Assembly (NCBI GenBank): GCA_963855995.1
Contig: OY979718.1
Span: 29,545,282 to 29,609,281 of the forward strand
Source of the DNA: Muricea muricata
Lineage: Eukaryota > Cnidaria > Anthozoa > Malacalcyonacea > Plexauridae
DNA: 64,000 bases
Reading direction: 5' to 3'
Shown here in pieces: positions 51,301 through 63,522 of the stretch (the first letter of the stretch is position 1; each line of letters starts with the position of its first letter). The notes beneath the pieces are model-generated. The model had not been told where the DNA came from and searched no databases. It saw only the letters and a program-made list of their open reading frames with translations. The translations under genes and the position numbers were made by a program.

Positions 51301-52723
51301 TCGCTTCTAGAACACTTAAAACGCAATTTTGATGGTTCTAAGATCGTTGCTGTTCAGTTTACTAGAAAGTTATAGGTTTCTCATGTCAACGGGTTACTTC
51401 GCTCATCTCGATAGTTTGAGCGCCGAAAACATGATTCCCGACTTGCTGAGTTCTGCAATTTCCATTTATTGGGTCTCTTTTAGGTCCGTCATTGCAGTAC
51501 ATTATTGCGCTCAACTCGTTCACTTTAGCTCTGAAAACATCATTTTAAGCTCTAAAACGTCACCCTGATCGATTTAAAACAGCAATTTTTCATTGGTGAT
51601 TTGAGCATGTTTTTACGTTCAAATCGCTTCTAGAACGCTTAAAACGCGATTTTTATGGTTCTAAGATCGTTTCAGTTCAGTGTACAAGAAAGTTATAGGT
51701 TTCTCATGTCAACGGGTTACTTCGCTCATCTCGATAGTTTGAGCGCCGAAAACATGATTCCCGACTTGCTAAGTTCTGCAATTTCCATTTATTAGGTCTT
51801 TTTTAGGTCCGTGAATGCAGTACATCATTGCGCTCAACTCGTTCACTTTAGCACTGAAAACATCATTTTAAGCTTTAAAACGTCACCCTGATTGATTTAA
51901 AACGGCAACTTTTAGTTGGTGATTTGAGCATATTTTTACGCTCAAATCGCTTCTAGAACGCTTAAAACGCGATTTTGTTGATTCTAAGATCGTTTCTGTT
52001 CTGTTTACAAGCAAGTTATAGGTTTCTAATTTCAACATGTCATTTCGCTCATCCCGATGGTTTGAGCGCCGAAAACCTGATCCCCGACTTGCTAAGTTCT
52101 GCAATTTACATTTAGAATGTCTCTTTTAGGTCACTGATTGCAGTACATCATTGCGCTCAACTCGTTCACTTTAGCACTGAAAACATCATTTTATGCTTTA
52201 AAACGTCACCCTGATCGATTTTAAACGGCAACTTTTAGTTGGTGATTTGAGCATGTTTTTACGTTCAAATCGCTTCTAGAATGCTTAAAACGCGATTTTG
52301 ATGGTTCTTAGATCGTTTTTTCTCAGTTCGCAAGTAAGCTCTACGTTTCTCATGTCAAGGTGTTATTTTGCCAATTATCGATGGTTTGAGAGCCGAAAAT
52401 ATGATTCCCGACATGCTTAGTTCTGCAATTTCAATTTAGAAGGTCTCTTTTAGGTCCGTGAATGCAGTACATCATTGCGCTCAACTCGTTCACTTTAGCA
52501 CTGAAAACATCATTTTAAGCTCAAAAACGTCACCCTGATCGATTTAAAACGGTGATTTTAAGTTGGTGATTTGAGCATGTTTTCACGCTCAAATCGTTCT
52601 AGAACGGGTAAAACGCAATTTTGCTGGTTCTAAGATCGTTTCTTTTCAGTTTACAAGAGAGTTATAGGTTTCTCATGTCAACGGGTTACTTCGCTCATCT
52701 CGATAGTTTGAGCGCCGAAAACC
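45307..52723 (+). repeat. 23-monomer higher-order repeat, block 2 copy 1
   Basis: Homologue of 12439-19855 at offset 32868. It keeps that copy's diagnostic bases: 46082 G and 48950 C. At 48552 it has C like the other copies, whereas its direct homologue 15684 has T. Confidence 0.9.
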
Positions 52724-55700
52724 TGATTCCCGACTTGCTAAGTTCTGCAATTTCTATTTATTAGGTCTTTTTTAGGTCCGTAAATGCAGTACATCATTGC
52801 GCTCAACTCGTTCACTTTAGCACTGAAAACATCATTTTAAGCTTTAAAACGTCACCCTGATTGATTTAAAACGGCAACTTTTAGTTGGTGATTTGAGCAA
52901 ATTTTTACGCTCAAACCGCTTCTAGAACGCTTAAAACGCGATTTTGTTGATTCTAAGATCGTTTCTGTTCTGTTTACAAGCAAGTTATAGGTTTCTCATT
53001 TCAACATGTCATTTCGCTTATCCCGATGGTTTGAGCGCCGAAAACGTGATTCCCGACTTGCTAAGTTCTGCAATTTCCATTTAGAAGGTCTCTTTTAGGT
53101 CCGTTATTGCAGTACAACATTGCACTCAACTCGTTCACTTTAGCACTGAAAACATCATTTTAAGCTCTAAAACGTCGCCCTGATCGACATAAAACGGCGA
53201 TTTTTAGTTGGTGATTTGAGCATGTTTTTACGCTCAAATCGCTTCTAGAACACTTAAAACGCAATTTTGATGGTTCTAAGACCGTTGCTGTTCAGTTTAC
53301 AAGAGAGTTATAGGTTTCTCATGTCAACGGGTTACTTCGCTCATCTCGATAGTTTGAGCGCCGAAAACATGATTCCCGACTTGCTAAGTTCCGCAATTTC
53401 CATTTATTAGGTCTTTTTTAGGTCCGTGAATGCAGTACATCATTGCGCTCAACTCGTTCACTTTAGCACTGAAAACATCATTTTAAGCTCTAAAACATCA
53501 CCCTGATGGATTTAAAACGGCGATTTTAAGTTAGTGATTTGAGCGTGTTTTTACGCTCAAATCGCTTCTAGAACACTTAAAACGCAATTTTGCTGGTTCT
53601 AAGATCGTTTCTTTTCAGTTTACAAGAGAGTTATAGGTTTCTCATGTCAACGGGTTACTTCGCTCATCTCGATAGTTTGAGCGCCGAAAACCTGATTCCC
53701 GACTTGCTAAGTTCTGCAATTTCCATTTATTGTGTCTCTTTCAGGTCCGTCATTGCAGTACGTTATTGCGCTCAACTCGTTCACTTTAGCACAGAAAACT
53801 TCATTTTAAGTTCTAAAACGTCACCCTGATCGATTTAAAACGGCAATTTTAAGTTGGTGATTTGAGCATATTTTTACGCTCAAATCACTTCTAGAACGCT
53901 TAAAACGCGATTTTGATTGTTCTAAGATCGTTCTTTTCAGTTTACAAGAGAGTTATAGGTTTCTCATTTCAACATGTCATTTCGCTCATCCCGTTGGTTT
54001 GAGCGCCAAAAACCTGATTCCCAACTTGCTAAGTTCTGCAATTACCATTTAGAAGGTCTCTTTTAGGTCCGTGATTGCAGTACATCATTGCGCTCAACTC
54101 GTTCACTTTAGCACTGAAAACATCATTTTAAGCTCTAAAACGTCACCCTGATGGATTTAAAACAGCAACTTTTCGTTGGTGATTTCAGCATGTTTTTACG
54201 TTCAAATCGCTTCTAGAGCGCTTAAAACGCGATTTTTATAGTTCTAAGATCGTTTCTGTTCAGTGTACAAGCAAGTTATAGGTTTCTCATTTCAACATGT
54301 CATTTCGCTTATCCCGATGGTTTGAGCGCCGAAAACGTGATTCCCGACTTGCTAAGTTCTGCAATTTTCATTTAGAAGGTCTCTTTTAGGTCCGTTATTG
54401 CAGTACATCATTGCACTCAACTCGTTCACTTTAGCACTGAAAACATCATTTTAAGCTCTAAAACGTCGCCCTGATCGACATAAAACGGCGATTTTTAGTT
54501 GGTGATTTGAGCATGTTTTTACGCTCAAATCGCTTCTAGAACACTTAAAACGCAATTTTGATGGTTCTAAGATCGTTGCTGTTCAGTTTACTAGAAAGTT
54601 ATAGGTTTCTCATGTCAACGGGTTACTTCGCTCATCTCGATAGTTTGAGCGCCGAAAACATGATTCCCGACTTGCTGAGTTCTGCAATTTCCATCTAGAA
54701 GGTCTTTTTTAGGTCCGTGAATGCAGTACATCATTGCGCTCAACTCGTTCACTTTAGCACTGAAAACATCATTTTAAGCTCAAAAACGTCACCCTGATCG
54801 ATTTAAAACGGCGATTTTAAGTTGGTGATTTGAGCATGTTTTCACGCTAAAATCGTTCTAGAACGGGTAAAACGCAATTTTGCTGGTTCTAAGATCGTTT
54901 CTTTTCAGTTTACAAGAGAGTTATAGGTTTCTCATATCAACGGGTTACTTCGCTCATCTCGATAGTTTGAGCGCCGAAAACATGATTCCCGACTTGATAA
55001 GTTCTACAATTTCCATTTATTGGGTCTCTTTTAGGTCCGTCATTGCAGTACATTATTGCGCTCAACTCGTTCTTAGCACTGAAAACATCGTTTTAAGCTC
55101 TAAAACGTCACCCTGAGCGATTTAAAACAGCAATTTTTAGTTGGTGATTTGAGCATGTTTTCACGCTTAAATCGTTCTAGAATGGGTAAAACGCAATTTT
55201 GATGGTTCTAAGATCGTTTCTGTTAAGTTTACTAGAGAGTTTTCGGTTTCTCATGTCAACGGGTTACTTCGCTCATCTCGATAGTTTGAGCGCCGAAAAC
55301 CTGATTCCCGACTTGCTAAGTTCTGCAATTTCCATTTATTGTGTCTCTTTCAGGTGCGTCATTGCAGTACGTTACTGCGCTCAACTCGTTGACTTTAGCA
55401 CAGAAAACTTCATTTTAAGTTCTAAAACGTCACCCTGATCGATTTAAAACGGCAATTTTAAGTTGGTGATTTGAGCATATTTTTACGCTCAAATCACTTC
55501 TAGAACGCTTAAAACGCGATTTTGATTGTTCTAAGATCGTTCTTTTCAGTTTACAAGCAAGTTATAGGTTTCTCATTTCAACATGTCATTTCGCTCATCC
55601 CGTTGGTTTGAGCGCCAAAAACCTGATTCCCAACTTGCTAAGTTCTGCAATTACCATTTAGAAGGTCTCTTTTAGGTCCGTGATTGCAGTACATCATTGC

Positions 55701-58700
55701 GCTCAACTCGTTCACTTTAGCACTGAAAACATCATTTTAAGCTCTAAAACGTCGCCCTGATCGACATAAAACGGCGATTTTTAGTTGGTGATTTGAGCAT
55801 GTTTTTACGCTCAAATCGCTTCTAGAACACTTAAAACGCAATTTTGATGGTTCTAAGATCGTTGCTGTTCAGTTTACTAGAAAGTTATAGGTTTCTCATG
55901 TCAACGGGTTACTTCGCTCATCTCGATAGTTTGAGCGCCGAAAACATGATTCCCGACTTGCTGAGTTCCGCAATTTCCATTTATTGGGTCTCTTTTAGGT
56001 CCGTCATTTCAGTACATTATTGCGCTCAACTCGTTCACTTTAGCACTGAAAACATCATTTTAAGCTCTAAAACGTCACCCTGATCGATTTGAAACAGCAA
56101 CTTTTCGTTGGTAATTTCAGCATGTTTTTACGTTCAAATCGCTTCTAGAGCGCTTAAAACGCGATTTTTATAGTTCTAAGATCGTTTCTGTTCAGTGTAC
56201 AAGCAAGTTATAGGTTTCTCATTTCAACATGTCATTTCGCTTATCCCGATGGTTTGAGCGCCGAAAACGTGATTCCCGACTTGCTAAGTTCTGCAATTTC
56301 CATTTAGAAGGTCTCTTTTAGGTCCGTTATTGCAGTACATCATTGCACTCAACTCGTTCACTTTAGAACTGAAAACATCATTTTAAGCTCTAAAACGTTG
56401 CCCTGATCGACATAAAACGGCAACTTTTAGTTGGTGATTTGAGCATATTTTTACGCTCAAATCGATTCTAGAACGCTTAAAACGCGATTTTGATGGTTCT
56501 AAGATCGTTTCTTCTCAGTTCACAAGTAAGCTCTACGTTTCTCATGTCAAGGTGTTATTTTGCTAATCTCGATAGTTTGAGAGCCGAAAATATGATTCCC
56601 GACATGCTTAGTTCTGCAATTTCAATTTAGAAGGTCTCTTTTAGGTCCGTGAATGCAGTACATCATTGCGCTCAACTCGTTCACTTTAGCACTGAAAACA
56701 TCATTTTAAGCTCAAAAACGTCACCCTGATCGATTTAAAACGGCGATTTTAAGTTGGTGATTTGAGCATGTTTTCACGCTAAAATCGTTCTAGAACGGGT
56801 AAAACGCAATTTTGCTGGTTCTAAGATCGTTTCTTTTCAGTTTACAAGAGAGTTATAGGTTTCTCATGTCAACGGGTTACTTCGCTCATCTCGATAGTTT
56901 GAGCGCCGAAAACATGATTCCCGACTTGATAAGTTCTACAATTTCCATTTATTGGGTCTCTTTTAGGTCCGTCATTGCAGTACATTATTGCACTCAACTC
57001 GTTCACTTTAGCACTGAAAACATCATTTTAAGCTCTAAAACGTCACCCTGAGCGATTTAAAACAGCAATTTTTAGTTGGTGATTTGAGCATGTTTTCACG
57101 CTTAAATCGTTCTAGAATGGGTAAAACGCAATTTTGATGGTTCTAAGATCGTTTCTGTTAAGTTTACTAGAGAGTTTTTGGTTTCTCATGTCAACGGGTT
57201 ACTTCGCTCATCTCGATAGTTTGAGCGCCGAAAACCTGATTCCCGACTTGCTAAGTTCTGCAATTACCATTTAGAAGGTCTCTTTTAGGTCCGTGATTGC
57301 AGTACATCATTGCGCTCAACTCGTTCACTTTAGCACTGAAAACATCATTTTAAGCTCTAAAACGTCACCCTATGGATTTAAAACGGCGATTTTAAGTGAG
57401 TGATTTGAGCATGTTTTCACGCTTAAATCGTTCTAGAATGGGTAAAACGCAATTTTGATGGTTCTAAGATCGTTTCTGTTAAGTTTACTAGAGAGTTTTC
57501 GGTTTCTCATGTCAACGGGTTACTTCGCTCATCTCGATAGTTTGAGCGCCGAAAACCTGATTCCCGACTTGCTAAGTTCTGCAATTTCCATTTATTGTGT
57601 CTCTTTCAGGTCCGTCATTGCAGTACGTTATTGCGCTCAACTCGTTCACTTTAGCACAGAAAACTTCATTTTAAGTTCTAAAACGTCACCCTGATCGATT
57701 TAAAACGGCAATTCTAAGTTGGTGATTTGAGCATATTTTTACGCTCAAATCACTTCTAGAACGCTTAAAACGCGATTTTGATTCTTCTAAGATCGTTCTT
57801 TTCAGTTTACAAGCAAGTTATAGGTTTCTCATTTCAACATGTCATTTCGCTCATCCCGTTGGTTTGAGCGCCAAAAACCTGATTCCCAACTTGCTAAGTT
57901 CTGCAATTACCATTTAGAAGGTCTCTTTTAGGTCCGTGATTGCAGTACATCATTGCGCTCAACTCGTTCACCTTAGCACTGAAAACATCATTTTAAGCTC
58001 TAAAACGTCACCCTGATGGATTTAAAACGGCGATTTTAAGTTAGTGATTTGAGCATGTTTTTACGCTCAATACGCTTCTAGAACACTTACAACGCAATTT
58101 CGCTGGTTCTAAGATCGTTTCTTTTCAGTTTACAAGAGAGTTATAGGTTTCTCATGTCAACGGGTTACTTCGCTCATCTCGATAGTTTGAGCGCCGAAAA
58201 CCTGATTCCCGACTTGCTAAAATCTGCAATTTCCATTTATTAGGTCTCTTTTAGGTCCGTGATTGCAGTACATTATTGCGCTCAACTTGTTCACTTTAGC
58301 ACTGAAAACATCATTTTAAGCTCTAAAACGTCACCCTGATCGATTTAAAACAGCAACTTTTCGTTGGTGATTTCAGCATGTTTTTACGTTCAAATCGCTT
58401 CTAGAGCGCTTAAAACGCGATTTTTATAGTTCTAAGATCGTTTCTGTTCAGTGTACAAGCAAGTTATAGGTTTCTCATTTCAACATGTCATTTCGCTTAT
58501 CCCGATGGTTTGAGCGCCGAAAACGTGATTCCCGACTTGCTAAGTTCTGCAATTTTCATTTAGAAGGTCTCTTTTAGGTCCGTTATTGCAGTACATCATT
58601 GCACTCAACTCGTTCACTTTAGCACTGAAAACATCATTTTAAGCTCTAAAACGTCGCCCTGATCGACATAAAACGGCGATTTTTAGTTGGTGATTTGAGC

Positions 58701-60140
58701 ATGTTTTTACGCTCAAATCGCTTCTAGAACACTTAAAACGCAATTTTGATGGTTCTAAGATCGTTGCTGTTCAGTTTACTAGAAAGTTATAGGTTTCTCA
58801 TGTCAACGGGTTACTTCGCTCATCTCGATAGTTTGAGCGCCGAAAACATGATTCCCGACTTGCTGAGTTCTGCAATTTCCATTTATTGGGTCTCTTTTAG
58901 GTCCGTCATTGCAGTACATTATTGCGCTCAACTCGTTCACTTTAGCTCTGAAAACATCATTTTAAGCTCTAAAACGTCACCCTGATCGATTTAAAACAGC
59001 AATTTTTCATTGGTGATTTGAGCATGTTTTTACGTTCAAATCGCTTCTAGAACGCTTAAAACGCGATTTTTATGGTTCTAAGATCGTTTCAGTTCAGTGT
59101 ACAAGAAAGTTATAGGTTTCTCATGTCAACGGGTTACTTCGCTCATCTCGATAGTTTGAGCGCCGAAAACATGATTCCCGACTTGCTAAGTTCTGCAATT
59201 TCCATTTATTAGGTCTTTTTTAGGTCCGTGAATGCAGTACATCATTGCGCTCAACTCGTTCACTTTAGCACTGAAAACATCATTTTAAGCTTTAAAACGT
59301 CACCCTGATTGATTTAAAACGGCAACTTTTAGTTGGTGATTTGAGCATATTTTTACGCTCAAATCGCTTCTAGAACGCTTAAAACGCGATTTTGTTGATT
59401 CTAAGATCGTTTCTGTTCTGTTTACAAGCAAGTTATAGGTTTCTAATTTCAACATGTCATTTCGCTCATCCCGATGGTTTGAGCGCCGAAAACCTGATCC
59501 CCGACTTGCTAAGTTCTGCAATTTACATTTAGAATGTCTCTTTTAGGTCACTGATTGCAGTACATCATTGCGCTCAACTCGTTCACTTTAGCACTGAAAA
59601 CATCATTTTATGCTTTAAAACGTCACCCTGATCGATTTTAAACGGCAACTTTTAGTTGGTAATTTGAGCATGTTTTTACGTTCAAATCGCTTCTAGAATG
59701 CTTAAAACGCGATTTTGATGGTTCTTAGATCGTTTTTTCTCAGTTCGCAAGTAAGCTCTACGTTTCTCATGTCAAGGTGTTATTTTGCCAATTATCGATG
59801 GTTTGAGAGCCGAAAATATGATTCCCGACATGCTTAGTTCTGCAATTTCAATTTAGAAGGTCTCTTTTAGGTCCGTGAATGCAGTACATCATTGCGCTCA
59901 ACTCGTTCACTTTAGCACTGAAAACATCATTTTAAGCTCAAAAACGTCACCCTGATCGATTTAAAACGGTGATTTTAAGTTGGTGATTTGAGCATGTTTT
60001 CACGCTCAAATCGTTCTAGAACGGGTAAAACGCAATTTTGCTGGTTCTAAGATCGTTTCTTTTCAGTTTACAAGAGAGTTATAGGTTTCTCATGTCAACG
60101 GGTTACTTCGCTCATCTCGATAGTTTGAGCGCCGAAAACC
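52724..60140 (+). repeat. 23-monomer higher-order repeat, block 2 copy 2
   Basis: Homologue of 19856-27272 at offset 32868. It keeps that copy's diagnostic bases: 53499 C and 56367 A. Changes seen only here include 57179 T, 57784 C and 59661 A. Confidence 0.9.
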
Positions 60141-62505
60141 TGATTCCCGACTTGCTAAGTTCTGCAATTACCATTTAGAAGGTCTCTTTTAGGTCCGTGA
60201 TTGCAGTATATCATTGCGCTCAACTCGTTCACTTTAGCACTGAAAACATCATTTTAAGCTCTAAAACGTCACCCTGATCGATTTAAAACGGCAATTTTAA
60301 GTTGGTGATTTGAGCATATTTTTACGCTCAAATCACTTCTAGAACGCTTAAAACGCGATTTTGATTGTTCTAAGATCGTTCTTTTCAGTTTACAAGCAAG
60401 TTATAGGTTTCTCATTTCAACATGTCATTTCGCTCATCCCGTTGGTTTGAGCGCCAAAAACCTGATTCCCAACTTGCTAAGTTCTGCAATTACCATTTAG
60501 AAGGTCTCTTTTAGGTCCGTGATTGCAGTACATCATTGCGCTCAACTCGTTCACCTTAGCACTGAAAACATCATTTTAAGCTCTAAAACGTCACCCTGAT
60601 GGATTTAAAACGGCGATTTTAAGTTAGTGATTTGAGCATGTTTTTACGCTCAATACGCTTCTAGAACACTTACAACGCAATTTCGCTGGTTCTAAGATCG
60701 TTTCTTTTCAGTTTACAAGAGAGTTATAGGTTTCTCATGTCAACGGGTTACTTCGCTCATCTCGATAGTTTGAGCGCCGAAAACCAGATTCCCGACTTGC
60801 TAAAATCTGCAATTTCCATTTATTAGGTCTCTTTTAGGTCCGTGATTGCAGTACATTATTGCGCTCAACTTGTTCACTTTAGCACTGAAAACATCATTTT
60901 AAGCTCTAAAACGTCACCCTGATCGATTTAAAACAGCAACTTTTCGTTGGTGATTTCAGCATGTTTTTACGTTCAAATCGCTTCTAGAGCGCTTAAAACG
61001 CGATTTTTATAGTTCTAAGATCGTTTCTGTTCAGTGTACAAGCAAGTTATAGGTTTCTCATTTCAACATGTCATTTCGCTTATCCCGATGGTTTGAGCGC
61101 CGAAAACGTGATTCCCGACTTGCTAAGTTCTGCAATTTTCATTTAGAAGGTCTCTTTTAGGTCCGTTATTGCAGTACATCATTGCACTCAACTCGTTCAC
61201 TTTAGCACTGAAAACATCATTTTAAGCTCTAAAACGTCGCCCTGATCGACATAAAACGGCGATTTTTAGTTGGTGATTTGAGCATGTTTTTACGCTCAAA
61301 TCGCTTCTAGAACACTTAAAACGCAATTTTGATGGTTCTAAGATCGTTGCTGTTCAGTTTACTAGAAAGTTATAGGTTTCTCATGTCAACGGGTTACTTC
61401 GCTCATCTCGATAGTTTGAGCGCCGAAAACATGATTCCCGACTTGCTGAGTTCTGCAATTTCCATTTAATGGGTCTCTTTTAGGTCCGTCATTGCAGTAC
61501 ATTATTGCGCTCAACTCGTTCACTTTAGCACTGAAAACATCATTTTAAGCTCTAAAACGTCACCCTGATCGATTTAAAACAGCAATTTTTCATTGGTGAT
61601 TTGAGCATGTTTTTACGTTCAAATCGCTTCTAGAACGCTTAAAACGCGATTTTTATGGTTCTAAGATCGTTTCAGTTCAGTGTACAAGAAAGTTATAGGT
61701 TTCTCATGTCAACGGGTTACTTCGCTCATCTCGATAGTTTGAGCGCCGAAAACATGATTCCCGACTTGCTAAGTTCTGCAATTTCCATTTATTAGGTCTT
61801 TTTTAGGTCCGTGAATGCAGTACATCATTGCGCTCAACTCGTTCACTTTAGCACTGAAAACATCATTTTAAGCTTTAAAACGTCACCCTGTTTGATTTAA
61901 AACGGCAACTTTTAGTTGGTGATTTGAGCATATTTTTACGCTCAAATCGCTTCTAGAACGCTTAAAACGCGATTTTGTTGATTCTAAGATCGTTTCTGTT
62001 CTGTTTACAAGCAAGTTATAGGTTTCTAATTTCAACATGTCATTTCGCTCATCCCGATGGTTTGAGCGCCGAAAACCTGATTCCCGACTTGCTAAGTTCT
62101 GCAATTTACATTTAGAATGTCTCTTTTAGGTCACTGATTGCAGTACATCATTGCGCTCAACTCGTTCACTTTAGCACTGAAAACATCATTTTATGCTTTA
62201 AAACGTCACCCTGATCGATTTTAAACGGCAACTTTTAGTTGGTGATTTGAGCATGTTTTTACGCTCAAATCGCTTCTAGAACACTTAAAACGCAATTTTG
62301 CTGGTTCTAAGATCGTTTCTTTTCAGTTTACAAGAGAGTTATAGGTTTCTCATGTCAACGGGTTACTTCGCTCATCTCGATAGTTTGAGCGCCGAAAACC
62401 TGATTCCCGACTTGCTAAAATCTGCAATTTCCATTCATTAGGTCTCTTTTAGGTCCGTGATTGCAGTACATTATTGCGCTCAACTTGTTCACTTTAGCAC
62501 TGAAA
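60141..62505 (+). repeat. Partial third copy, block 2 (seven monomers, altered end)
   Basis: Homologue of 27273-29.39 kb: F,G',A,B,C,H, then a monomer at 62183 that starts as the E variant (ATTTTATGCTTTAAAACG) and changes near 62260 to a G' back (TCTAGAACAC, GCTAAAATCTGC). The D monomer present in block 1 is missing. A base change at 61469 makes a stop in the B monomer's + frame, showing that frame is not protected. Confidence 0.83.
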
Positions 62506-63200
62506 ACATCATTTTAAGCTCTAAAACGTCACCCTGATCGATTTAAAACAGCAACTTTTCGTTGGTGATTTCAGCATGTTTTTACGTTCAAATCGCTTCT
62601 AGAGCGCTTAAAACGCGATTTTTATAGTTCTAAGATCGTTTCTGTTCAGTGTACAAGCAAGTTATAGGTTTCTCATTTCAACATGTCATTTCGCTTATCC
62701 CGATGGTTTGAGCGCCGAAAACGTGATTTCCGACTTGCTAAGTTCTGCAATTTTCATTTAGAAGGTCTCTTTTAGGTCCGTTATTGCAGTACATCATTGC
62801 ACTCAACTCGTTCACTTTAGCACTGAAAACATCATTTTAAGCTCTAACATTATTTTAACATCATTATTTTTATCATCATTTTAACATTATTTTAAGCTTG
62901 TCGCCCTGATCGACATAAAACGGCGATTTTTAGTTGGTGATTTGAGCATGTTTTTACGCTCAAATCGCTTCTAGAACACTTAAAACGCAATTTTGATGGT
63001 TCTAAGATCGTTGCTGTTCAGTTTACTAGAAAGTTATAGGTTTCTCATGTCAACGGGTTACTTCGCTCATCTCGATAGTTTGAGCGCCGAAAACATGATT
63101 CCCGACTTGCTGAGTTCTGCAATTTCCATTTAGAAGGTCTCTTTTAGGTCCGTGAATGCAGTACATCATTGCGCTCAACTCGTTCACTTTAGCACTGAAA
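62506..63200 (+). repeat. Satellite monomers A and B flanking a low-complexity insertion
   Basis: A type A monomer (62506-62828) and a type B monomer (62829-63200). The B monomer is 372 bp long, 49 more than usual. Its tail is TAGAAGG followed by GTGAATGCAG, an E-variant tail on a B body. Confidence 0.82.
62848..62899 (+). other. AT-rich 49-bp net insertion in a B monomer
   Basis: Between CTCTAA and GTCGCCCTG an intact monomer has three bases; here there are 52. The insert repeats variants of the adjoining satellite word ACATCATTTTAA (ACATTATTTTAA, ACATCATTATT, ATCATCATTTTAA, ACATTATTTTAA), so local slippage or template switching is the simplest origin. It is the only sequence in the window that is neither ordinary monomer nor LINE. 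Confidence 0.85.
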
Positions 63201-63522
63201 ACATCATTTTAAGCTCAAAAACGTCACCCTGATCGATTTAAAACGGCGATTTTAAGTTGGTGATTTGAGCATGTTTTCACGCTAAAATCGTTCTAGAACG
63301 GGTAAAACGCAATTTTGCTGGTTCTAAGATCGTTTCTTTTCAGTTTACAAGAGAGTTATACGTTTCTCATGTCAAGGTGTTATTTTGCTAATCTCGATGG
63401 TTTGAGAGCCGAAAATATGATTCCCGACATGCTTAGTTCTGCAATTTCCATTTATTGTGTCTCTTTCGGGTCCGTCATTGCAGTACGTTATTGCGCTCAA
63501 CTCGTTCACTTTAGCACAGAAA
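63201..63522 (+). repeat. D/E chimeric satellite monomer
   Basis: The first about 150 bp are type D (AAGCTCAAAAACG, GTTCTAGAACGGG, TTTACAAGAGAG). From about 63360 it is type E (TACGTTTCTCATGTCAAGG, GAGAGCCGAAAATATG, TTTCGGGTCC). The switch falls within GAGAGTTATACGTTTC. The rare TTTCGGGTCC shows that the E half derives from the homologue of 30.6-30.9 kb. Confidence 0.82.
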
